A stretch of 64,000 nt of DNA, from assembly GCA_045837725.1 (NCBI GenBank), contig JBEWZL010000232.1, forward strand, positions 310,001 to 374,000, written 5' to 3'. This DNA is from Vermamoeba vermiformis (taxonomy: Eukaryota; Tubulinea; Echinamoebida). Positions 35,319 through 46,193 of the stretch are shown one piece after another; the stretch's first letter is position 1, and each line of letters starts with the position of its first letter. Below the pieces are notes generated by a model. The model was not told the DNA's origin and did not search any database. It saw nothing but the letters and a program-made list of their open reading frames with translations. The position numbers and the translations under genes were made by a program.

Positions 35319-36905
35319 TTAGTTCGTGGCGCTGATGCTGGCAGCTTGCGGATTTGCATAGCCCCCAACGAAATCGTTCGCACCGGACTCGAAGTCGTGC
35401 AATGGCTGGCTTGCAAGGGTTTCATCGAACGAAGTAAGTTGAACAGTACTTTGGGACAAGTCCTCGAAAGTTACGCCAAGCGGGTCGTCCTCGAAGGGCT
35501 GTGCATCTGCAGCAGGGACTTGAGCCGCGCAATAGTATTGCGTAGTGCCCAGTGTTGCAGTGTATCCTTGCTGGCTTGTGTCGTTGTTAATCGCTTGAAT
35601 ACCTTCGAGCAGTGTTTGTGTCGCAGGAGACTGCTGCACGTGCATGGTCGAGTGTTGAGTCGACCAGAGCTGATTGGCTGAATAGTCCTGAGAGGCAGGC
35701 ACTTGAGCCAAGGTCTGCTCGTATTGCATTGATGGAATGACATTAAAATCATCGCTTTGTGCGAGATTCACCACGACACGAGCTGCAGATCCGCGACTCT
35801 CCAACCAACTATTGAAGTCAAGCACCTCGTAGAGTGGCATGTACGGGTAAATTTCTTGGTAGAACTGCTTGGGGTCTGTTTCGAGAAGGTATTGTACATT
35901 CGCGAACCAATCCTCGAGGGTCGGCATTGAGGCTGCAGGGACGTTCACTTCAGGCTCTTGTTGTGTTGGTTGATCCTCTTGAATAGGCGCAAATGCCATT
36001 CCTTCATGAGGAGTGGTTTCGACACCAACACGCAATGACTTGTGCGGGCCATGTCCAACCACTCCTTCGTCACTCGGCTCCTCGCTCCAGTCGCACTCGC
36101 TGACACGACGCTTCTTTTGCGGTGACTTCTTTTGCTTCATGAACTCGTGGAACTTGACGTCGTTGAGCAGAGGTCTGAAGGGCTGGTTCTTCGTGTCAAT
36201 GATTTGCACGTACTCGTCGCTGATGATGACGCGGTAGTACTTGACAACGCTGCGTGGCAAGTCCTTTGTCATGCGCTCGGCAATGTCGCTGGCAGTCAAT
36301 TCATGGTTCTTTTTCAACTTCTCCTCTTTCATCTTCTGGTCCACCAACGTGTTCTTTGGCTTCTTAACGGGCTTGCTTTTCTTTTTGGCCTTGACAGTCT
36401 TCTTCGTGTCGTTGGGATCGGATTCGACCTTTCTCCCTTTAGTGCTTTGAATGCGAAGACAAGACATCACAAATAGAATTGTGTAGTATTGTTGCGGCGT
36501 AAGCATGATGGTGTACCTAGGTTTAAGCTCGTTAGATGCTGAGATCGCAGAACTTTTTAATTCTTGTAAGACTTACTGGACCTTATCCTCCGAAACAAAC
36601 AAAAAGGCTAGCTTGATTGAGCGACCTTTATCTTCTTTCATATGTTTGGGGCCATTTTGACTTACAAGCCAGATGTGGTTGAAAATGTCTGCAATCCGTT
36701 CCTTAATCAGCTCCCAGCTTACTTGAGCGACGACATCGGGATAGTGGAGCTCGCACTCATCGAAGAGCTCCTTCAAGAATTGAAGAACTTCTTCTGAAGT
36801 GGCCTCAGGGAGCTTGGGTTTCTGGACGATCTTAAAGGTGCGGATGCCATTCGAGAGACTCTTCTTCGTCTGGGCTTGATTGACCACGAGTGGTTTACTA
36901 AACAT
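35319..36905 (-). CDS. Local three-block family, member C
   Basis: Paralogue of A and B with two exons, the first from 36905 to about 36578 and the second from about 36516 to 35319. Block 1: QFLKELFDECELHYPDVVAQ, then VSWELIKERIADIFNHIWLV and PKHMKEDKGRSIKLAFLFVS. Block 2: LTPQQYYTILFVMSCLRIQS, a Lys-rich insert (KAKKKSKPVKKPKNTLVDQK), LTASDIAERMTKDLPRSVVK, YYRVIISDEYVQIID, then FRPLLNDVKFHEFM. Linker: KKRRVSECDWSEEPSDEGVV then KSLRVGVETTPHEG. Block 3: LEDWFANVQYLLETDPKQFY. It ends with DDPLGVTFEDLSQSTV and a Gln/Thr/Ser-rich tail. Compared with A and B, the intron inside block 1 is absent. Confidence 0.75.
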
Positions 36906-37549
36906 TTTGTTTGTTAATAATGACCTTCTATCGTGCAAAAAGCTAGGTTTTTAGCCATTCTTTTGACCGCGGACACCAACGAGTCAAACTTTTTTCTTGT
37001 CCGTCTATGGACTAAAGGGCAGGGACAATTGGCCACACTTACCAAAAGATTTTTAGTGCGATATTTACTCCAGATTTCACTTGCAAAATGCGATCCAAGC
37101 GAGATTGACCAACAGTCAACCAGACAACCCGATCAGTGTACGCAGAGCTAAACAATTGATGAGTACAAATTTAAATATAATCCTTATTTTGCTTTTGCAT
37201 TACCTAGAGTCTTATTAGACATTATGAGGTCAAGATTTGCTAAAATCCGGATTTCTTTTTGGAATCTCTTTGTCTGTTTTCAATTCTACACAGCTATTAA
37301 TAATTATTTTAGTTTTAACTTGTTGAGTGTAATTACTCACGAAGAGCCGTGGTTCAATTTTGGCACCACCTCCAAATAAATCTGCTTGACAACCAAAAGA
37401 TTCTGCATTGGGCAACTTATTGATACGAAAAGGTTGTCTGCATGATAGCGGTGAGATGCGTGTTGTGCATTACTAATAAGAAGTGCAAGAAAACTGAAAA
37501 CAAAACAATTTTCGTTATTCAATTGTCGAACAAACATAGATCAGCATGG
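36906..37549. promoter_or_regulatory. Divergent intergenic, family member C / F-box-LRR 2
   Basis: About 640 bp between divergent starts; AT-rich. A short out-of-frame upstream ATG (37546) precedes the F-box start by 4 nt and reads only five codons. No further element identified. Confidence 0.4.
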
Positions 37550-39375
37550 ATGGACCCATTTGAAAGCTTGCCTTTTGAAATTAAAGCAGATATATTCGCT
37601 TTATTGACGCTGCCATCCGCATAGTACGTAGTAATTGGAGTAAAGTCAGATCTTGTTCAATTCAAATTCAACGCGTTGAAATATGGTTTAATTATTGTTA
37701 TTAAATCTATTTATTGCCATTTACGATGTAAATTGAGCAATTTAAACGACAAACAGATACGTTGAATATTACTAAAATATTTTACAAATAGCCACGCGTC
37801 ACAAGTGAACCACGAATGGTGCAAACAAGTTTGGTTGGGTCAATCCTCACTATATCTCACCTCGAAACAGAAAATAGGCTTCACTGATCCGCTACCGCAC
37901 TTCAGGAGGCTGTTTGCTCGACTGAATCCAGCTCGATTAAAAATATTCTCTATTGATTTGCAAAATTTCAACAACAGAATATGGGAGTACATTACGCGGC
38001 TCAATAACCTCGAAGTGTTGCAAATTACTCAGTGCGATCTAATCACCGACTATAAAGCGCTCACTTGCTTCTCCCGTCTGACTCGCCTAATTATTGAAAG
38101 TAAGTTACTATGATTTAATATTGCTATATTATTAATAAGCAAGGACTACAATGGTTTTAGTCTTTTGGATCTGACGAGTGTTTTTGTCAGGCGAGGATTG
38201 CGATCCAAGTATCATTTGCAAATGTACGACACTCAAAGAGTTAAAATTAGATCTCATGAGCAACGTTGCGGGCGCGGTGACAGGCTTCGATCACGTGTCA
38301 AGTTTGACAGCCTTGCGAGATCTCACTCTGGCACGCATGCCAATGATCGTTGTGCGCAGCTGTTACGAGCCACTGACCGTGTTGACAGCACTGACGGCAT
38401 TCTCATTTCATCCGCAGCTCGTTGACTGTGATTTGAGAATTGTCACGCACTTCGCACACCTCACTTATTTGAACACGAGTGCGTAGCCCAAGGATTCCTC
38501 ATAACATTCAATTATTAATAGGCCTATCGCAGATAAGGTCCCCTTGTACGGATTAGAATTTGAACAAGTCTTGCCGCACCTGACGCGACTGCAAGAGCTG
38601 CACATTGACCACGCACGATTGACGGCACAACAGTTCGCACAAGTGTCACTGTTGCTAGACCTACACACTTTGTCGTACAATTCCAGCAACTTTGCCGAGC
38701 TCAATGAGTTCTCTGCGATAGAGGCTTGCACGAAACTAACCGTAAGAACATCTTTTGAATACAAATCGGTTATTGACACGTGTCATTTAGCGACTCGATG
38801 TCAATGACTTCAATAGAGAACCAGCTGCCTTGTTTGCAACGATGAAGAAGTTGCCTTATTTGGCATCAGCTAGTCTCGAGGGCATCGCTGGTAAGTGCCA
38901 CCAATCGATTGATTCTCATTAACTCAACGACGTGCCAGATATTCGAGGTCTGTCAGGCATGACACAGCTTCGCTCGCTCAATCTCGACACGATCAAGTAC
39001 ACAGACGAGAGTTTAATCGTGTTGGCTTCGCTAGGACTGACGCGCCTGTCACTCAAAGCCAACAATTTTGCGCTGAGTGACTACGCTCTGTTCAACGCGT
39101 TTTCGTCTCTGCGCGTTTTGACGCTGCGCAATATCTCGAAGATCACTGAAAAGATTGCGCATGGTTGCGTGATGACATTGCCTAATTTGGAAGAATTGAA
39201 TGTTACAACGTCCTCGCCCTCAACGAGCAATATAATCAAAGATTCGCTATTCAAAGTTGTAAATACCAAGTTGCACAGCGCACAAATTGCCGTACGCCTC
39301 GTTGCAACACTTTATAAGAAAATTGATATCGGTGGTGGTCCTTATTGGAAGAAGTATCAAAAAATAACCTTGTAA
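37550..39375 (+). CDS. F-box protein with leucine-rich repeats (2)
   Basis: Probable SCF ubiquitin-ligase adaptor. Six exons, the first 37550-37623. The start MDPFESLPFEIKADIFALLT with SQVNHEWCKQVWLG is an F-box. Irregular LRRs follow, e.g. LEVLQITQCDLITDYKALTC, LKELKLDLMSNVAGAVTGFD, LQELHIDHARLTAQQFAQV, LRSLNLDTIKYTDESLIVL and LRVLTLRNISKITEKIAHG. The intron before SEDCDPSIICKC uses the acceptor TTTTTGTCAG near 38189. The ATG at 37550 is preferred over 37546, which stops at once. It mirrors the F-box/LRR gene at 27105 on the other side of the A-D cluster, but the repeats differ enough that they are not recent copies. Confidence 0.8.
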
Positions 39376-39811
39376 TATACTTGATGTAAATATACTTGAT
39401 TGTATGACCCCTGGATCACAAAAATTTGAGGAACATAGCGTGAGAGATCCGGGTATTAATGGAAAGCATGACTACGAGTACGAATTTACGAGGCTATTTG
39501 GCAGTACTTTTTGACAAGTTTGATACATCAAGCGAATTGACTGGATTTGCTAAAGATTCTCGTCAGTTAACGAAAATCGTGCAGTAAATCGTTGAGCACC
39601 ATCAGTGGATATTTTTCTCAATGTTTGGAAGCTAATTGAGGAAGTACACCCACCTGTCAAATCTAGTGCCAACAAAATTAGAAATTAAATAAGAACCGTA
39701 CAATCAATCAAAGCAGTTGGTAATTTATTAAATAAGGTTGAATTTAATTACATGATAATATTTCGAGTAAAAGGGAACTTCTCGTTGAGAGATCGAGACT
39801 CGGATGATGAT
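39376..39811. other. Intergenic between convergent genes
   Basis: 436 bp between the F-box/LRR stop and the PMP3 stop. AT-rich, with no gene or repeat that I can support. Confidence 0.45.
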
Positions 39812-39997
39812 TTACAAGTATCTTCTGCCCTTCTTGGTGAGGATGACCCACAAACCGTGAATGATACCAGGGAGAACGATCAGGATCCACAGAATTAAGT
39901 TAATCCAGAAGTGCTTGGAGATGCCGACCTTGAAGAAGACAGCCAAGGGAGAAATGAAGATGCAGAGAATGATCAACAAAATGTCAATTCCGTCCAT
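39812..39997 (-). CDS. PMP3/RCI2-type plasma membrane proteolipid
   Basis: A 61-residue two-helix membrane protein of the PMP3/UPF0057 family, which affects membrane potential and salt tolerance in yeast and plants. The sequence shows both helices: ILLIILCIFISPLAVFFKVG and WINLILWILIVLPGIIHGLW, with the family's conserved PGIIHGLW turn. Single exon, normal family length. It lies directly downstream of the TMC-like gene on the same strand, about 310 bp away. Confidence 0.9.
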   Translation of the reverse strand: MDGIDILLIILCIFISPLAVFFKVGISKHFWINLILWILIVLPGIIHGLWVILTKKGRRYL

Positions 39998-40307
39998 TGT
40001 TGCTAGTTTGTTTCGGTTGTTTTGAAATTAAATAAACCGTCGACATATCCCTTTAAAAAATGTTCCTCTTCCGCTTTCGCACATGCCGACGAATTTCAAA
40101 AGCAAAATCTCCACCGATTTAAGTCATGGAATGCCAAAAAGTACCATGTTCTTCTGTTAAAAGGGTTCAATGATCATAATCTAACCACTCGATCTACCAT
40201 AGTCCAACTTTTATTGTACATTTTTCGACATACTAACCATTCTACTATATTACAAGCGCAAATATAATGATATTTCCATCATTTGCGATTAACTTGGCGA
40301 GGTAGAT

Positions 40308-42406
40308 CTACCAACTGTTATCGAACACGGAGCCAGGACAACGTTGCTTCAGATCATACCCAGCCAATATCCAGCCAATACCGAACGGCCAAATAGCAAT
40401 AGCCAGTGTAGCGGTAATGAACGAGCTGAACACCAACAAATTCTTCATTGAGCCGCGCAATCTCGGGGGAGTTCTACATACACGCAAGAGCAAGTACTTG
40501 TAGACCAAATAACTATTGATAGTGCATTAGTAAGACTATATGATGGGTAGTATTAGCAAGTAGGTGCTGCTTACTCGATGAATGCACCGACAAAGGCGAA
40601 GACAGTGATGAAGGGGAAGATAGGAATGCCCAAATAAGTCACGTATTGGCGATACAACAACTCCATGTATTGTTCCGCAATATCAAACTCGGGCTATAAA
40701 TAGCATTAATTAACGCAACAACAAAGAAAACAGCGCAATGAATAACACGTACCCGACCGTTCTCAAGTGCCTTGCCAGTTTGCTTTCTCATGCTGCAGAA
40801 GCAATAATAGAGCTTATTGTAAATAAGATCGATCAACTCCGCACCCTAATGGTCTTCATTAGTGTATGTTCGATAATACTACTCATATGACTTACGAAGA
40901 CACTGATGATCATGATGTACAAGAACTGGTCACCGAGTGCCGCGAGACCGCACGTGGTAGTTTGAGAACCGGAGTTAGGAATCCAGCTAGAGCGGTGTTA
41001 GTACACTAATAGTAATAGATGATATTATGTCACTCACGAGAAGAGAGGCACGTCCACTAAGTACCCTCTGCGCGCCAAGAAACGAGTCAAGAAGATGACT
41101 GACACGCTCAGAACACGCCACATGTAGAACTTGAGCACGTGATGGAATCTACGCCAGCGATCAGCAACGTGAAATAATATGACCTAATTTAGTAATAACT
41201 ACGTACTTGAATTTACTCCACGTGTAGTGAGCCTCCAAGAGTGTCAAAAAGTAGCACATTTTCTTCCAGCCCAAATTGACCACGAACAAGAACGCAGAGA
41301 CGAGGAAGGCAGTACTGAGCGGAGAATTAGCGTACTTGCCTTATATGGCAATATTGACGTGAACTTACAGTGCTTGACCGAGGTTCTCTTGCGCGACGAT
41401 GAAGCCCATAGTAATGATAGCAGAGATCAAGAGCATGATCACGAAGAGAATGTAACTCAACACTAATCGACCACGTGATGTTTTGGGACGACTCTTCGGT
41501 CTGCCTTTCTTGTCCTAAAAAAGGCGGATTAGATCTGCCGTCGAGTCTTCAAGTTACTTTTATACGTCAAATAAGGTACCTTAATAATATCCATACTCTT
41601 CAAACGATATCGATCTTGATGATCAAAATAGCCAAATCGTTTGAACATGACAGTAATTCTGCGTCCGAGTGCTGGTCCAAAGGCATACCACGAGGCCGCT
41701 AATAAATGAAACAGCCCATTAGTACTAAATACTACGAGAGACTGCCGGGCACTATATAAGGATATTTCTATGTATATTGTACCTGATATAATAGTGCTCC
41801 ACCACCAATATTGATAGACACCTGGGCTGTAGCTCGACAAATAAAAGTTTTCAATTAAATGTGTCAGCGGCAAATCGCTGTTCCAACCATCGATTACAAA
41901 GTGCGCAATAACATTCACACAAGCTATATATAATGAGGTTATTAGCATAATATTGTTAAAAATTTGGATCAAGTTGGGCAAACTTACCGAGAGCGAATAA
42001 AATTAAATTCGCAATTCCAACAAATAAGATGAAATCGAAATATAAATATACGCCTTCTCCATATCTACAAACATTAACAATTAATGATCATAATTGACAA
42101 CATTTGTAAGTCACTTACACTTTTCTAATCCGCTCCAATGAAGTGCATGATTTGAGTTTGACTGCAGGTCGCAAATGTTCATCAGCTGCTTCTGATTCTA
42201 ACACTGCCTTCGAAACCGCGTCCCTAGATAACACCAATCAAATTTAGAAAATGACCGCCAAATTGGATCAGGCTTAGATCTTACTTGATTAAAAATGGAA
42301 CTTTGCTATGACCGGCAAATTGGACGGTATAACCAGCAGGTACATCAACGCGCCTATTAGAGACGTTAATTTCGTATTCAGGTGCGGAGGTTACATGCTT
42401 AATCAT
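40308..42406 (-). CDS. TMC-like multi-pass membrane protein
   Basis: A transmembrane channel-like (TMC) protein, of the superfamily that includes TMEM16 and OSCA ion channels and scramblases. About eleven exons with around eight hydrophobic segments. The best family evidence is near the C-terminus: EFDIAEQYMELLYRQYVTYL, then LLLRVCRTPPRLRGS, matching the TMC pattern of EFDI..N.L.LIY.Q..WLG and C.PP.R.WRAS. Upstream, CGLAALGDQFLYIMIISVF sits where TMCs have CWETxVGQELY, so the signature is degenerate. NLGWKKMCYFLTLLEAHYTW matches the helix before it. The protein ends GSVFDNSW. ATG 42406 is the first in-frame Met; an in-frame TGA lies just upstream, so the upstream exons at 42986 join only if a different splice is used. 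Confidence 0.7.
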
Positions 42407-42986
42407 TGTTCAACCGTAAAGCTTGAAAATCGTGCTTGAGCATGTAAAATAATGCATTATATTAACTATCATGCAATTATATGCTTCAATTAATATATAA
42501 TAGCGTAGGTAAATTAAAATTGAAACTTACGGCTTGATGTTGACTCCAAAGAAGTTATTTAAGAAAATATCTTTTCTCTGTGGGTTAAAAATAACGTTAA
42601 TAATTATTATACGCAATGACCGCTGTAAAATTGAAATAAATTTGAAAATTCATGAAGAAAAACAGATTAATTACCGATTTTTCTTTCTGCATCGCCACAG
42701 GTGGATTATGTAATATGCTCGAGTCATTCAATACTGCTGCATCATTTGTTAAGCTTTTATCGAGTGCAATAGGCGTGATAGAGTTGGCGGTTGTAATTTG
42801 ATCAGATGTAACATCAAATGAAGGTTGAATTATTGGAGCAGGTGCTTCAATATCACTTTGAGTTTCATATTTTGAGCTGCTCGTTGAATTTTCTTCTTCT
42901 TCAACTTCAAACTGTTCTGCAGTCGATGTGGGATCTGATCCCTCAAAGCTTTGGGACGATTCCTTTGAGCTTGAGCTTTGCGACAT
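42403..42986 (-). CDS. Ser/Glu-rich leader exons upstream of the TMC-like gene
   Basis: Exon 42986-42675 encodes MSQSSSSKESSQSFEGSDPT and an acidic, Ser/Thr/Asn-rich stretch ending AMQKEKS. A 47-nt exon (42577-42531) adds RKDIFLNNFFGVNIKP. The next acceptor (42422) gives PFTVEQ and a TGA that overlaps the TMC ATG as ATGA. All acceptors I tried after the 47-nt exon give a stop before the TMC frame. Skipping the 47-nt exon and using the acceptor TTAAG at about 42400 would instead fuse the leader in frame to HVTSAPEYEINV of the TMC. So this is either the disordered N-terminus of the TMC-like protein or a separate small upstream ORF. Confidence 0.5.
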
Positions 42987-43316
42987 TACGGCCGCAGAGA
43001 CTATCAAAGGTTCGATTGTGCTTATGTGCTCGTTAAAAACAATAATTTAAACTGAATTCGCTTTATTTGGTAAAAACATCGAGTCTCCAGGATTAATCTC
43101 CGAGATTAGTTTTATTAAGCGTCACTTAGCTCTGAGAATAGGCATATTATGAGTACTAAACTTGATGATGGCAATATAGCTGCAATTTACGTCAAAGAGG
43201 GTATTTAATTACACTGTACAATTTTGTGGCGAAGATGCCGTCGCTGGATCTCACTTTGAAGAGCGATGAAGCGCAAAAATAGACCTATAGTTACCACTAC
43301 AGTCTAATATGCTGAT

Positions 43317-44308
43317 CTACATCTTTCTATTCGCTTGTAACGGGTCATCAGGATCTCCATTCTTTTGTAACGCATTCATTTCCTTCGTGTATTTGATGCA
43401 TTCTTTGGCTAAGCCATCAAATGTGTCTTTAATGCCATCTCTAATATGGGCATAATATTAATAACAAAGTATAAGAGCGGTTATTTGATTTGCGGTTATT
43501 GATCGGATCTTGATCGCAAAAAAGACAGTATTTAATTGAATTTAGCATTAATTTTAGTACTTACCCTGTAACAGCACTCATAGTCTTGTATATTATATGT
43601 TTGTTTCGTGGCAGTAATGCTTCTATATTAAATATCCGCCTAATTTCATCGAGAGTTCGACTTTCCTTAATGTCATTCTTATTAACTACTAGTACTATAG
43701 GGATTCGATCTAATATTCCTTCATCGACTAGCTCTTCTATAAATTAATTCGATAAATTAATAATAGACCGAAAATTAAAATTGTTGTCGGGATGTACCAA
43801 AAACTGATCTAGACTTCTCTATTCGGCTTATATCGCTTCCATCGACCACCCATATTAATGCATTAGCAGATTTGTAATAATTTGTCCAAATTGAGCGCAG
43901 TCCTTCTGCTCCACCAAGATCCCAAAACGTCAATTTTACTCCTTGAAGTTCTACAGCGCCCACTGCACCAAAATAATTAATTATATTTTTGTTTAATTAA
44001 ATTATGACACGAATGTGCGATAAAGCCGTGTAATAAATTTAAATTGAATAATTGAAAATTATTCATAAATTCAACTTACGATTTAATCCGACTGTAGGTG
44101 TAATTTTATCTAATGGCAAGCCAGGTTTTGATGTAAATAATGTCTTGCTTTTTTCTAGTAGTGTCTGGAAGCGAAAGTTAGATGCGATCGCGAGATCAAC
44201 GTCAGAGGCAATTACCGTTTTACCAGCACCATCTAGACCAAGAATAGGCACAAAATATTCTTGCTTTTCTAGCATATAATTAATAAATCCGTGCAGCAAG
44301 CTGAACAT
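43317..44308 (-). CDS. ARFRP1: ARFRP1/Arl3-type small GTPase, catalytic Gln replaced by Ala
   Basis: An Arf-related GTPase of the trans-Golgi that recruits golgin-type tethers through Arl1. Five exons from ATG 44308. The N-terminus MFSLLHGFINYMLEKQEYF matches ARFRP1 (no myristoylated Gly2, as in that family). The first intron (44215-44165, 51 nt) has no in-frame stop; splicing restores GLDGAGKT-TLLEKSKTLF. Next come LDKITPTVGLN, LTFWDLGGAEGLRSIW, IVLVVNKNDIKES and KTMSAVTGDGIK. Two departures from the consensus: WDLGGQE is WDLGGAE, losing the Gln that positions water, and GLDNAGKT is GLDGAGKT. It ends PLQANRKM. The divergent neighbour starts 252 bp away. Confidence 0.85.
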
Positions 44309-44560
44309 TTGTTGTTTGCACGATAAAAAAATAAGTGTAAATGGCACAACCACGGCGTCAACTAAATATAGCTTTATTTCCCTAAGAGACCTTTAAGGGT
44401 GAAGCTTATGATGGGTATTAATAAGAATTATTGTTGAAGTGGCACAAGATCAAGATTTTCAAGAAACAGGCGCTAAAATCATTTCAAATCGCTGTCACAA
44501 CCGTTAGAGCACAAGTCTAGTTGTCAATTTAATATAATATTATTTCTATTGTCAATATTG

Positions 44561-45931
44561 ATGGAGGCAAATGACTCTTTCACGTTGCCGCCAGAACTTT
44601 GGAGCCACATCTTGACTTACATTGATTTGGACGACATAATTAAGCTGAGACCTGTTTGTATAATATTCAACCATGAATTGAAGAATAGAAATCCTTTGGA
44701 TGGTATTAAAGACGTGAAGTGGAATAAAGGTAACGATATTAATTTTTAAAAAAGATTACGCTCGTAAATTGCGTGAGAAAATGCCATCTTTACGTGCAGC
44801 CTTCTGGATTAATTAAATGATATTGTTATTTAACGGTTGAATTGCGCCTTACTAATTTTTTGATGCAGATGTAATTTCGAAATTTCGTAGTAGCCGAGGG
44901 CCACACTTGACTGAGGCTCAAATAGTCGAACAGTAAGGAATAGGCCATATAAATGACATATTGGACCTAATTAAAACCAATTTCAAGCTTGTCTCGTGGA
45001 AATGGAAAAAATATCATAGAACGGGACGGAGAACGTTTTTACCGCTTTAAGGCGATACTAGTAGGACCGCTGCACACAGGAAAATCAACGTTGTGGGCCT
45101 CTTATAAGGTACGGCATTCATTTTCTTTGAGATCTGATCCAATTTTGATTGAAGCTAATTTTATTATTTTAGGAAGGCCGTTTTACTGAGCACAACAGAT
45201 TAGATGCTGATTTTGTAAGATTATTTGTTAGTTTACACCGTAATTTCGAGCTAATACAGAGTTTAGCTCATAAACACATCGTACGATCTGGGCGTTCAAA
45301 CAAAATTACAATTGGTAAGCATTTATTCGTGCGAATTAGCATCTCTAATAGTATCGTTATAGTGGGACACGGCTGGTGTAAGTAATTAACCTTATTTAAA
45401 GTGCGTTATATTCAAATTTTACTAGGCCGAGAGATTTCGCAGCTACCACCCCGCTGGATATTACAGAGGTGCATCAGGAGTGCTGTTTTGCTTCAACATT
45501 ACGGATAGAATGAGCTTTGTTGATTTGTTGAACATTTGTTTGGCTCCGACCATTCAAGTTTTGGAGCCAAATGTGATCTGTTACCTGGTTGGAACTAAAT
45601 CCGACTTGGAAGCAAGCCGAGCCGTGTCTAAAATGGAAGCTGAGGTCCGATCATATATATATTAATATTATTAATAAGTTATTAATGTCGTCGTAGATTG
45701 TGGCACAGGTATTCAAAATGAAATATTTTGAGGTGTCGGCGAAAGAGTTCAAAAACATCAACGAGATGTTTGTTAGTCTTCGAATTGATATGCTGCGCGC
45801 AATGATGTACGTATATAGAACGAATAATGATAGATATAATTTGATAGGAGCCTTTTATAATTAATTTTTGTAGCATCGATGTAGCGGATGCAAGTTCCTC
45901 AAAGAGCGATAGACGCTGTAATGTAATGTAA
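44561..45931 (+). CDS. F-box / Rab-like GTPase fusion with CaaX end
   Basis: Nine exons appear to form one protein. Exons 44561-44729 and 44869-44932 encode an F-box (SFTLPPELWSHILTYIDLDD, RPVCIIFNHELKN). A GTAAGG donor at 44933 and a TTTCAAG acceptor at 44987 remove an apparent stop and lead in frame into LSRGNGKNIIERDGERFYRF, which has no ATG of its own. The GTPase part follows: KAILVGPLHTGKSTLW (P-loop), a 15-nt exon 45363-45377 encoding exactly WDTAG, AERFRSYHPAGYYRGASGVL, YLVGTKSDLE, YFEVSAKEFKNINEMF, and the end DRRCNVM, a CaaX box. Gln of WDTAGQE is Ala, and a clear switch I Thr is missing. An F-box with a Ras-fold GTPase is not an architecture I know. The alternative is a short F-box ORF followed by a separate gene. 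Confidence 0.75.
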
Positions 45932-46193
45932 CCAGATAATGATTGCGTTGATTATATTGTAACGAATAGCAACTCTGGTAAAGTACTTAATTGGTTATAA
46001 ATGTTTATAAACGACAATGCATTTCGAAATAATTTCTGAGCACAGATCTTGCTTTAAAATAATCATTTCCTAAGGCCGAAATAGATATTATAGTATTACG
46101 ATGCTCACAGCTTGAAATCTCCCTATTAATCTCGGAATTTATTTGTAGCGCAAAGTGCTGCTACAAAAATTTTTCCGCGGTTAAGGGCACAAC

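Noticed and set aside
40022-40267. Plus-strand ORF beside PMP3
   Set aside because: Short, in an AT-rich spacer, without homology or splice partners.
44561-44936. Stand-alone 78-residue F-box gene ending at TAA 44936
   Set aside because: The GTAAGG donor overlapping that stop joins in frame to a GTPase that otherwise has no start codon; kept as the alternative reading.
45215-45320. Unspliced reading of the GTPase between EGRF and WDTAG
   Set aside because: The continuous frame gives a sequence unlike any Ras-fold protein. Splicing at 45215/45266 gives LINTSYDLGVQTKLQL, which fits strands 2-3.
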